A program made the translations under genes and the position numbers. A stretch of DNA of 5,070 nt from an uncultured Methanobrevibacter sp. (GTDB lineage: Archaea; Methanobacteriota; Methanobacteria; Methanobacteriales; Methanobacteriaceae), in contig CAJOMK010000097.1 in NCBI GenBank assembly GCA_905235495.1, forward strand, positions 1-5,070. The letters are read 5' to 3'. Below are positions 1 through 4,878 of this stretch, one piece after another. The number at the start of each line of letters is the position of its first letter. The stretch's first letter is position 1. The notes beneath the pieces are model-generated. The model ran no database searches and was not told the origin of the DNA. It saw nothing but the letters and a program-made list of their open reading frames with translations.

Positions 1-2
1 CT

Positions 3-587
3 ATCAAATACTCAAAGACAGGTTTATTATATTCAAAGGAAATCATTCAACTTGTAAGTAAAAAGGTCGACGAATACAATTTAAGCATAGTTGTTGATCC
101 AGTGATGGTAGCTAGTGCAGGAGATGCACTTGCGAAGATGGAAATAGCTGATGCTTTGAAAAAGTATCTTCTTGAAAAAACACTTCTTGTAACACCTAAT
201 GTGTCTGAAGCAGAAAAATTATCTGGATTAGAAATTAATGATGTGAATGATGCAAAGGAAGCAGCATATAAAATTGGAGAATACTGCAATGTGATGATTA
301 CTGGTGGACACCTCAATGGAACAAACATCATTTACAATAAGGAAAATGATGAATTAAGTACTTTACATCAAGATCTAATCAAAACTGACAATTTGCATGG
401 AACAGGATGCAGCTTATCTGCTGCAATTTGTGCAAATCTTGTTTTATTAAACAATAATGATAAAAACAGCAAAGATGAAGACAATTTAAAAATAGCTATA
501 GAAAAATCCACCAAATTCATTTTTGAAGCAGTTAAAAACGGTAGATACGGTACTTTAAATCCTAATTTCAATTCTAAAGTATTATAA
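3..587 (+). CDS. thiD: ThiD, hydroxymethylpyrimidine / phosphomethylpyrimidine kinase (5' end outside window)
   Basis: Cytoplasmic ribokinase-fold kinase that phosphorylates 4-amino-5-hydroxymethyl-2-methylpyrimidine and then its monophosphate with ATP, making the pyrimidine half of thiamine. The frame is open from base 3, so 194 residues are visible. The family is usually about 260 residues, so roughly 65-70 N-terminal residues lie upstream. Seen: the KTGLLYS segment typical of ThiD near the left edge, VVDPVMV (about residues 29-35 of the visible part), TPNVSEAE (64-71), ITGGH (99-103), and the anion-hole/catalytic signature HGTGCSLSAA (from 132; bases 396-410 encode HGTGC), whose Cys is the conserved catalytic residue. 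ATG 102 lies inside the DPVMV motif and is not the true start. The protein ends soon after the kinase fold, so the ThiN domain fused to ThiD in many archaea is absent. It converges on the importer operon. Confidence 0.93.
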   Translation: MKYSKTGLLYSKEIIQLVSKKVDEYNLSIVVDPVMVASAGDALAKMEIADALKKYLLEKTLLVTPNVSEAEKLSGLEINDVNDAKEAAYKIGEYCNVMITGGHLNGTNIIYNKENDELSTLHQDLIKTDNLHGTGCSLSAAICANLVLLNNNDKNSKDEDNLKIAIEKSTKFIFEAVKNGRYGTLNPNFNSKVL

Positions 588-597
588 AATAAAAATA

Positions 598-647
598 CTC
601 TTTTTAAAATTAATAAAAATAATAAAAAAATAACTAACTCTTTTTTT
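598..647 (+). terminator. Oligo-T termination region after thiD
   Basis: Downstream of the thiD stop, the + strand has a T5 run (601-605) and a C-T7 run (640-647) in an otherwise A-rich stretch. Archaeal RNA polymerase terminates at oligo-T tracts without needing a hairpin. Position and base content fit this, but no transcript data are available. Confidence 0.45.
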
Positions 648-652
648 AAAGT

Positions 653-689
653 AAAAAAAAAAGAAACTAGTCAGGTTCTCCCAACTAGT
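653..689 (-). terminator. Hairpin plus T10 tract ending the importer operon
   Basis: Read on the - strand, ACTAGT (689-684) and ACTAGT (671-666) can pair. An inner GG/CC pair closes a short purine-rich loop, and the downstream sequence is TTTC followed by ten T (662-653). It lies about 70 nt after the ATPase stop at 757 and looks like a hairpin-T-tract terminator facing the convergent thiD terminator. ACTAGT is itself palindromic, so the pairing is not unique. Confidence 0.5.
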
Positions 690-700
690 GAAAATATTTT

Positions 701-729
701 GGTCAAGGTTTTTGACCGAAGGTCAAAAA
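701..729. repeat. Overlapping inverted repeats built on GGTCAA
   Basis: GGTCAA (701-706) pairs with TTGACC (712-717). TTTTTGACC (709-717) pairs perfectly over 9 bp with GGTCAAAAA (721-729) across a 3-nt GAA loop. The two hairpins share an arm, so they are mutually exclusive. In - strand RNA the second would lie just past the ATPase gene and could protect or help terminate the mRNA 3' end. Confidence 0.55.
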
Positions 730-758
730 AACTTGTCTGAAGGTCAAAAAGCTTGTCT
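718..758. repeat. 20/21-bp tandem duplication running into the ATPase stop codon
   Basis: Copy 1 (718-738) and copy 2 (739-758) both read GAAGGTCAAAAA, then AA or G, then CTTGTCT. They are adjacent with no spacer. Copy 2 ends inside the TAG stop codon (759-757 on the - strand) of the ATPase gene. It is probably a local slippage or recombination duplication. Confidence 0.75.
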
Positions 759-1509
759 AAGGTTCCCAAACTCCTAAGAGCTTTTCGATTTCATCTTGGA
801 AGTCAAGAAACTCTCTTGATTCTCTTTGACGAGGCCTTTCAAGAGGAACCTCCACCACATCTTTAATTCTACCTGGCCCCTTATCCATGACCACAATCTT
901 GTCTGCCAAATAGACTGCCTCATCAACATCGTGGGTTACAAAAAGGATAGTGGTTTCAAACCTTTTCCAAACTCCAATCAACTGTTCCTGCAAGGTATGC
1001 CTATTCAACATATCAACTGCTGAAAATGGCTCATCCATAAGCAAAACAGGAGTGTGGTTCAATAAGGAACGGATAATAGCTACCCTCTGCTTCATACCAC
1101 CGGAAAGCTCATGTGGATAACTGTATTTAAAATCAGCCAATCCAACTCTTTCCAAGTATCTTTCAGCAGCAGCAAGATTCTCTTCCTTAATGTTCTCTCC
1201 AGATAAGTTTAATCCAAACATTACATTATCTAAAACATTTAACCAAGGGAATAAAGAATATTGTTGGAAAATAAACCCTCTTTCTTTTGAAGGACTTTCT
1301 ACAAGTTCCCCTCTGTCGTAAATCTCACCTTCATCTGGTTCTTCCAAACCTGCAACCATTCTTAAAAGGGTTGTTTTTCCACAACCGGAAGGCCCTAAAA
1401 GACAGATAAGCTCTCCATCATCAACATGCAAACTCACATCTTTTAAAGCCATAAAGTCTTTATCTTTTGTAACAAATGATTTAGAAACATTTTTTATATC
1501 AATTGCCAA
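757..1509 (-). CDS. ABC importer ATPase, SsuB/TauB-type (nitrate/sulfonate/taurine class)
   Basis: Cytoplasmic ATPase that would power the permease encoded just upstream. With the TTG start at 1509 it is 250 residues, normal for SsuB/TauB. Motifs: Walker A GPSGCGKT (39-46), Q-loop Q82 followed by SLFPW, signature LSGGM (135-139), Walker B VLLMDEP (155-161), D-loop SAVD (163-166), H-switch H193. All catalytic residues are present. The helix after the signature reads RVAIIRSL where the family usually has RVAIARAL, a mild variant. Start choice: the frame could open at GTG 1518, but that GTG is part of AAAGGTG, a good SD match placed 6 nt before TTG 1509, while nothing SD-like precedes GTG 1518. 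Last gene of the - strand operon, 58 nt after the permease. The family is certain; the substrate is set by the binding protein and is unknown. Confidence 0.93.
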   Translation of the reverse strand: MAIDIKNVSKSFVTKDKDFMALKDVSLHVDDGELICLLGPSGCGKTTLLRMVAGLEEPDEGEIYDRGELVESPSKERGFIFQQYSLFPWLNVLDNVMFGLNLSGENIKEENLAAAERYLERVGLADFKYSYPHELSGGMKQRVAIIRSLLNHTPVLLMDEPFSAVDMLNRHTLQEQLIGVWKRFETTILFVTHDVDEAVYLADKIVVMDKGPGRIKDVVEVPLERPRQRESREFLDFQDEIEKLLGVWEP

Positions 1510-1538
1510 TATAAACACCTTTTAATAATATACTGAAA

Positions 1539-1586
1539 CTGGTAAATATTCTCTCCATAACATTAATTTACCAGAATATTCTCTCC
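1539..1586. repeat. Inverted and direct repeats across the permease/ATPase junction
   Basis: CTGGTAAAT (1539-1547) and ATTTACCAG (1566-1574) form a perfect 9-bp inverted repeat with an 18-nt loop; the right arm contains the permease stop codon (1570-1568). Overlapping it, AATATTCTCTCC occurs twice in direct orientation (1545-1556 and 1575-1586), once between the genes and once inside the last permease codons. In - strand mRNA this could fold into an intercistronic stem just upstream of the ATPase SD. Confidence 0.5.
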
Positions 1587-2311
1587 TGTGCCATTCTAAA
1601 TCCATAATCAAACACAATACCGATTATACCGATAATTATCATACCTACCACCACAGTTCCTGGCTGGAACAATTGACTTGCAGTCAATATCATATATCCT
1701 AAACCTTTGCTTGATGCAATCATCTCAGCGGATACTGTACACATCAAAGCGATACTTACCCCTACCTTAAGTCCTGAGACAATATAAGGCAATGAGGAAG
1801 GAAGTACGATTTTAGTTAAAATACTCCAATTGTTTGCACCTAAAGTTTGAGCAGCTTCAATAAATACATTATCTGTTCTCTTTACACCATCAATAGTATA
1901 TACAAGTACAGAGAATACACAACCGATAAAGATTACGAATACTGCTGAAGATAAACCAATACCGAACCAAAGAATAGAAAATGGAATCCATGAAATAGGT
2001 GGGATAGGTCTTAAGATACTGATGATCAATGAGCTTAATCTATCTAAAGTCTCATACCATCCAAGAATAATTCCTAAAGGTATTGCAACTACAGATGCAA
2101 GCATAATACCTGAAAATACCTTAATAAGAGTGCTTGAAGTATGCATAGCCAATTTTCCATTAGCTAACAAAGTCCATGCAGCAGTAAATACGTTTACAGG
2201 ACTTGGTAAAATATAGTATGGAATCATGTGCAAACCATCAGTAAGAAGAAACCAAATAACCAAAAGTATAGTCGGTAAAATAAATGGTAAAACTTTTTTT
2301 TCAATATTCAC
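1568..2311 (-). CDS. ABC importer permease, SsuC/TauC-type
   Basis: Integral membrane subunit of the importer (BPD_transp_1 family). It is 247 residues from GTG 2311, the usual length for the class. There are about six hydrophobic segments, the first near residues 7-24. The family signature RPIPPISWIPFSILWFG lies at 101-117. The EAA loop that contacts the ATPase begins EAAQTLGAN at 152-160 and continues through IVLPSSLPYIVSGLKVG to about 184. Start choice: an in-frame GTG at 2320 gives three more residues, but it lies within AGTGATTTAT, whose GTGAT matches the SD consensus GGAGGTGAT and is spaced correctly for GTG 2311. The binding-protein gene has the same arrangement (GTGAT then ATG). It follows the binding-protein gene after 280 nt and precedes the ATPase by 58 nt, so it is probably co-transcribed with both. 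The substrate cannot be read from this protein. Confidence 0.92.
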   Translation of the reverse strand: MNIEKKVLPFILPTILLVIWFLLTDGLHMIPYYILPSPVNVFTAAWTLLANGKLAMHTSSTLIKVFSGIMLASVVAIPLGIILGWYETLDRLSSLIISILRPIPPISWIPFSILWFGIGLSSAVFVIFIGCVFSVLVYTIDGVKRTDNVFIEAAQTLGANNWSILTKIVLPSSLPYIVSGLKVGVSIALMCTVSAEMIASSKGLGYMILTASQLFQPGTVVVGMIIIGIIGIVFDYGFRMAQERIFW

Positions 2312-2591
2312 ATAAATCACTATCTAAAAAATTATTTAATATAATTTATTAACCAATAACTCTTGCTTAAAAATAACTTTTATAAGAAAAAATTAATAAT
2401 TAATTAATGAATTATATTATTCATCATATTAATAATTTGCAATCCTTTAATATATATAATTTAGCATTTAAAAAAAATCAAATATAAATGATATAAAAAA
2501 GGATATGAAATAAAAATAAAAATTAAAAAAGAAAATAAGAATTACTCCTTAGGAGTAAAACTTATTAAATCAAATCTTGAAGCATATTAAC
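2312..2591 (-). other. 280-nt AT-rich gap inside the importer operon
   Basis: No ORF worth calling lies here. On the - strand it contains the post-binding-protein hairpin (listed separately), a T-rich stretch, and TATA-like sequences such as CTTATAAAAG (2386-2377) and an alternating TA stretch near 2450-2460. Either could give the permease and ATPase their own weaker promoter, but in sequence this AT-rich such matches are expected by chance. Confidence 0.35.
2534..2566 (-). terminator. Stable hairpin with T-rich tail after the binding-protein gene
   Basis: TTACTCC (2542-2548) and GGAGTAA (2552-2558) form a perfect 7-bp stem with a 3-nt loop. After an AA/AA internal loop the pairing continues with AATAAG (2534-2539) and CTTATT (2561-2566), giving 13 base pairs in all. 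In - strand RNA it begins about 25 nt after the binding-protein stop and is followed by a T-rich tract (2533 downward). The likely role is partial termination or 3' stabilisation, so that more binding protein than membrane components is made, a common pattern in ABC import operons. Confidence 0.55.
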
Positions 2592-3539
2592 TTATAAATC
2601 TGCAAAGATTTGATCTTGAGTTAATGGATTTTTGAGAAGACCTAATTTTACTTCAAGGTTCATGAAGTTCATTACATTTTGTTTGTAAGTACTGTCTAAA
2701 CCAGAAATGAATGTAGTGTTTTTAATTACACATGCTTGCAAGTCTTGATCAGGTACAATGTCCTCAGGTAAGCATTTAGCTGCTTTTGCAGGGTTTTCAT
2801 TGGTGAATTTGGTAGCATTTTCATGAGCTGCCAAGACTGCTTTCAATTCATCAGGATGGTCCTTGATGAAGTCTTCTCTTGCTACAACACAACAGCATGG
2901 GTGTCCAGGAATGATTTCTCCACTGGTTTCAATCAATTTACCATCACCATTTTTAACTGCAATGGAAGCAAATGGTTCCCAAATGATTATAGCATCAACT
3001 TGACCAGCTTTTAATGCATCAGTCATTTGTGCAGCTTTCATGGTAGTTAATTCAACATCACTGGTAGATAAATCTGCTTCTGTTAAAGCAATGGTTAAAA
3101 GCATGTTTTGAATGGTTGCTTCACCAGGAGTTGCTACAGTTTTGCCTTTTAAGTCAGCAACACTGTTGATTCCACTGTTTTTACCTGCAACAATGGAACT
3201 TCCTTCAATTTGAGCACCAGATACAACTTTTACTGGAACTCCTTGAGAAATGGAAGACATTACAGGAGCAATACCTGCATAACCAATATCAATATCTCCA
3301 CTAGCCATAGCAGTCATTAAGTCTCCACCATTGTTAAATTGGGTTAATTCAACAGTAAGACCTTGATCTTCAAACATTTTCTTTTCCTGTGCAACGAAAA
3401 GCGCGGTGTCGTGGTCTGAAGGCAAGTGACCAATTCTTACTACATTATCCCCAGATTCCCCGCTAGTTGCAAAGTACGCACCTACAGCTACAATAGCTAT
3501 AATGATTACAGCAATAATTGCGAGAATTTTTTTATCCAT
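2592..3539 (-). CDS. ABC importer substrate-binding protein, SsuA/TauA/NMT1-like
   Basis: Extracytoplasmic binding protein that captures the substrate for the adjacent permease and ATPase. It is 315 residues, typical of the family. Residues 5-24 are a strongly hydrophobic segment after MDKK, followed by a Ser/Gly-rich linker. No Cys follows it, so this looks like a signal anchor or signal peptide rather than a lipoprotein. The mature part starts VVRIGHLPSDHDTALFVAQEKKMFEDQGLTVEL, the classic opening of the NMT1/SsuA fold. It continues with FNNGGDLMTAMASGDIDIGYAGIAP (about 68-92), LKGKTVATPG (130-139), DALKAGQVDAIIIWEPF (174-190) and a Cys triplet in GHPCCCVVAREDF (212-224). The start is ATG 3539 with SD AAAGTGAT just upstream. 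First gene of the operon. The triplet recalls, but is not, the CCCFC motif of eukaryotic Thi5/NMT1. Sulfonates, coenzyme M, taurine or a thiamine pyrimidine are all possible substrates. Confidence 0.92.
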   Translation of the reverse strand: MDKKILAIIAVIIIAIVAVGAYFATSGESGDNVVRIGHLPSDHDTALFVAQEKKMFEDQGLTVELTQFNNGGDLMTAMASGDIDIGYAGIAPVMSSISQGVPVKVVSGAQIEGSSIVAGKNSGINSVADLKGKTVATPGEATIQNMLLTIALTEADLSTSDVELTTMKAAQMTDALKAGQVDAIIIWEPFASIAVKNGDGKLIETSGEIIPGHPCCCVVAREDFIKDHPDELKAVLAAHENATKFTNENPAKAAKCLPEDIVPDQDLQACVIKNTTFISGLDSTYKQNVMNFMNLEVKLGLLKNPLTQDQIFADL

Positions 3540-3578
3540 AAAATCACTTTAATTTTTTAAATTAAACAAAAGACTGTT

Positions 3579-3588
3579 CTTATATAAT
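3579..3588 (-). promoter_or_regulatory. TATA box for the importer operon
   Basis: The - strand reads GGGATTATATAAGAAC, giving an archaeal TATA box (CTTATATAAT on the + strand) about 45 nt before ATG 3539. Initiation some 25 nt downstream would fall near 3559, leaving a 5' leader of about 20 nt that contains the SD. Just upstream, TGAG (3596-3599) and CTCA (3607-3610) form a short interrupted palindrome that could bind a regulator; this is weak. Confidence 0.5.
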
Positions 3589-3798
3589 CCCATTTTGAGA
3601 TTTTGACTCATATAAAAACTTTTAATAATAAGTTGTTTTTTTATAAATTATAACCAAATAATTTAGAAAAAACTAATAATTTAAAATAAAGATTTAATTT
3701 GAAATTAAAAAGGTATTTATCAATTAGTTTTTATGGATTAATAAAATATAATTTAATAACTTATTACCTATATTAAAATTGTATAAAGGGAGTATATA

Positions 3799-3843
3799 AT
3801 GTTTTTCATTAAAGAAAGGAATGATAGATTAATAGTACAATAA
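3799..3843 (+). CDS. Possible 14-residue peptide ORF or broken gene start
   Basis: ATG 3799 is preceded at 6 nt by GGGAG (3788-3792), one of the better SD matches in the window, yet the frame closes after MFFIKERNDRLIVQ. An AT-rich TATA-like stretch lies about 45-60 nt upstream (AAAATATAAT near 3742-3751). It may be the surviving start of a gene whose body is lost, a leader peptide, or chance. No function can be assigned. Confidence 0.15.
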   Translation: MFFIKERNDRLIVQ

Positions 3844-3993
3844 CCATTATAATATAAAATTTACATATTTTAAACTCTTTAAAAAGATTTAAACTTAAAA
3901 AATAGTGCTAAAAATAAATAATTTTAAAAAATATTTGATATAAATCAGAATAGAAAACTTTTAAAAGTAATAACCAGGTTAATGAAGTTTATA

Positions 3994-4005
3994 TAACAAT
4001 TGTTA
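3994..4005. repeat. Perfect 12-bp palindrome TAACAATTGTTA
   Basis: TAACAATTGTTA is a gapless self-complementary sequence just left of the repeat cluster at 4010-4079. It has the size of a dimeric regulator site, but no adjacent gene start shows what it would control. Confidence 0.4.
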
Positions 4006-4009
4006 ATAT

Positions 4010-4079
4010 ACTAATATGCTAACATATATGCACTATAAAAGTTACAAAAATAAAAAAATATGCACTAATATGCTAACAT
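4010..4079. repeat. Interleaved direct repeats (16 bp and 10 bp)
   Basis: ACTAATATGCTAACAT occurs identically at 4010-4025 and 4064-4079. ATATGCACTA occurs identically at 4026-4035 and 4058-4067. The core ATATGC therefore appears four times (4014, 4026, 4058, 4068). The two 16-mers are 54 bp apart, start to start. This is too ordered for random AT-rich DNA, but it has neither the unit length nor the regular spacing of a CRISPR array. Confidence 0.65.
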
Positions 4080-4177
4080 CAGATATATATATTGACTGTT
4101 GAAAATTATTACTCTTACAAAAAAACAATATCAATTTTTTAAGAAGAATTTTAGTTATTCCCAATACGAAAATAAAA

Positions 4178-4561
4178 TCAATCCTCCATATCAAAAAATT
4201 CAGGATTGCTCAATAGCTTTTCCCTAAATAGTTTAGATATCCTTGAAATGCATTGTCTGCTGTAATCCAACTCTTCAGACAATTGAGTGGTTGTTTTCTT
4301 GTCTAAATTAAAGAGCATATATAACATTACATTAAGAGGAATTTTGCTCTTATGGAAGATTGTACCTGAAAAGTCATTAAAATTGGCTCCACAATCCTTA
4401 CAGACATATCTGCGAGTTCTTCCTTGGTTACCCCTATTATTGATATTATATGATCTGCATTTAGGGCAATAGACTCCATTAACCCAACGGACACTCCGAA
4501 AGAATGCCATAGCTACCTGATCATCAGGAATTTCCACATTTGGATAAATAATATCTTTCAT
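4178..4561 (-). pseudogene. IS1595/ISXO2-type transposase N-terminal fragment (zinc ribbon + HTH, no catalytic domain)
   Basis: The 127-residue product from ATG 4561 carries a four-Cys zinc ribbon (C32-P-K-C35 and C54-K-D-C57). The segment FNDFSGTIFHKSKIPL (61-76) typical of the IS1595-family N-terminal domain follows, then a predicted helix-turn-helix (about 90-112, QLSEELDYSRQCISRISKLF). The TGA stop comes at 4180-4178, where full-length transposases (roughly 300 residues) continue into the DDE-type catalytic domain. No continuation is visible downstream in any frame, so it cannot transpose by itself. It is either a decayed insertion sequence or a retained DNA-binding protein; the intact Cys pairs and open frame leave the second possible. 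An in-frame TTG at 4600 would add 13 hydrophobic residues atypical of the family. Neither start has an SD, and the TATA-like box at 4590-4581 would allow a leaderless mRNA from ATG 4561. Confidence 0.75.
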
Positions 4562-4580
4562 AATAAGAAATATTATTAAA

Positions 4581-4668
4581 ATATTTATAATTTTTGTCAA
4601 AAAGGTAATACATAAAAATAGGGTATATTTATAATTTTTATCAAAAATCCAATACTTAAAATATGGGC
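4581..4668. repeat. Degenerate 44-bp tandem duplication upstream of the transposase fragment
   Basis: Copy 1 (4581-4624) and copy 2 (4625-4668) align without gaps at about 35 of 44 positions; the first 23 bases differ only once (G4596 versus A4640). Each copy carries, on the - strand, TTATAAATAT, a good archaeal TATA box. Initiation about 25 nt downstream of the two boxes would fall near 4560 and 4604, so the duplication appears to double the promoter of the fragment gene. Confidence 0.7.
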
Positions 4669-4738
4669 AAATAGGATTTTTCCAAAAAAAATATTGGCAA
4701 GAATTTTTTCATCACAGAAAATATTCATTGAATAAAAT

Positions 4739-4803
4739 AAACTAAATAAACTAAACTAAAATAACTAAACTAAATAAACTAAACTAAATAAACTAAACTA
4801 AAC
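4739..4803. repeat. 14-bp minisatellite, about 4.6 copies
   Basis: The unit AAACTAAATAAACT is tandemly repeated at 4739-4752, 4753-4766 (variant AAACTAAAATAACT), 4767-4780 and 4781-4794, ending in a partial copy AAACTAAAC (4795-4803). The array abuts the TATA-like box of the F420 ligase-like gene. Copy number could vary between strains. Confidence 0.85.
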
Positions 4804-4812
4804 ATATAAATA
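4804..4812 (+). promoter_or_regulatory. TATA box for the F420 ligase-like gene
   Basis: ATATAAATA lies directly after the minisatellite and about 70 nt before the ATG. Initiation about 25 nt downstream would fall near 4832-4836, immediately before the hairpin at 4838-4858. The surrounding AT-richness limits certainty. Confidence 0.4.
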
Positions 4813-4837
4813 TAATTAAAAAAATAAATTTAATAGA

Positions 4838-4858
4838 TTGTTGGATTTTTTCCAACAA
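4838..4858 (+). promoter_or_regulatory. Perfect 8-bp hairpin or operator in the F420 ligase-like leader
   Basis: TTGTTGGA (4838-4845) and TCCAACAA (4851-4858) pair perfectly across five T. The element sits between the predicted transcription start and the SD AGGAG (4866-4870). It could be a dimeric repressor operator at the start site, or a 5' mRNA stem that stabilises the transcript. It is not placed to terminate, since no T tract follows. Which role applies cannot be decided from sequence. Confidence 0.5.
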
Positions 4859-4878
4859 AAGATTCAGGAGTAATAAAA

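Larger units (their letters stand above)
3540..4177. other. 638-nt AT-rich region without a convincing gene
   Basis: Both strands are broken by frequent stops. The region holds the importer promoter at its left end, a 14-codon ORF with an SD at 3788-3843, a 12-bp palindrome at 3994-4005, and interleaved direct repeats at 4010-4079. An A7 run on the + strand (4119-4125) gives a T7 tract in - strand RNA downstream of the transposase-like gene and may end that transcript. I see no trace of the transposase catalytic domain here. Confidence 0.6.

Noticed and set aside
47..331. 94-codon ORF on the - strand opposite thiD
   Set aside because: It lies wholly antisense to a clear thiD frame, shows no family resemblance, and has no SD; it is a shadow.
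368..571. 67-codon ORF on the - strand opposite the end of thiD
   Set aside because: Antisense to the catalytic HGTGC region of thiD; its composition reflects the complement of that gene.
826..1023. 65-codon + strand ORF inside the ATPase gene
   Set aside because: Antisense to intact ABC ATPase motifs; no SD and no recognisable domain.
2022..2216. 64-codon + strand ORF inside the permease gene
   Set aside because: Antisense to the permease membrane segments; no independent support.
2823..3014. 63-codon Cys/Phe-rich + strand ORF inside the binding-protein gene
   Set aside because: Antisense shadow of the binding-protein C-terminal half; its residue bias arises from the complement.
3460..3539. 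Lipoprotein signal on the binding protein
   Set aside because: No cysteine follows the hydrophobic N-terminal segment; a Ser/Gly linker follows instead, so a signal anchor is more likely.
3540..3640. TPP riboswitch upstream of the binding-protein gene
   Set aside because: Considered because of thiD and the NMT1-like fold, but the conserved CUGAGA and purine-rich TPP aptamer segments are absent, and the predicted leader is only about 20 nt.
4010..4079. CRISPR array
   Set aside because: Only two copies of each short repeat, with overlapping arrangement and no uniform spacers or cas genes.
4287..4472. 61-codon + strand ORF opposite the transposase fragment
   Set aside because: Overlaps the zinc-ribbon/HTH coding region on the opposite strand with no SD or domain.
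4161..4655. Terminal repeats of an insertion sequence around the transposase fragment (CCAATAC at 4161-4167 and 4649-4655)
   Set aside because: The two copies are in direct, not inverted, orientation and only 7 bp long. No matching inverted ends or target-site duplication could be found by eye.
4739..4803. CRISPR array or rRNA/tRNA-associated repeat
   Set aside because: The 14-bp units are directly adjacent without spacers, so this is a minisatellite.
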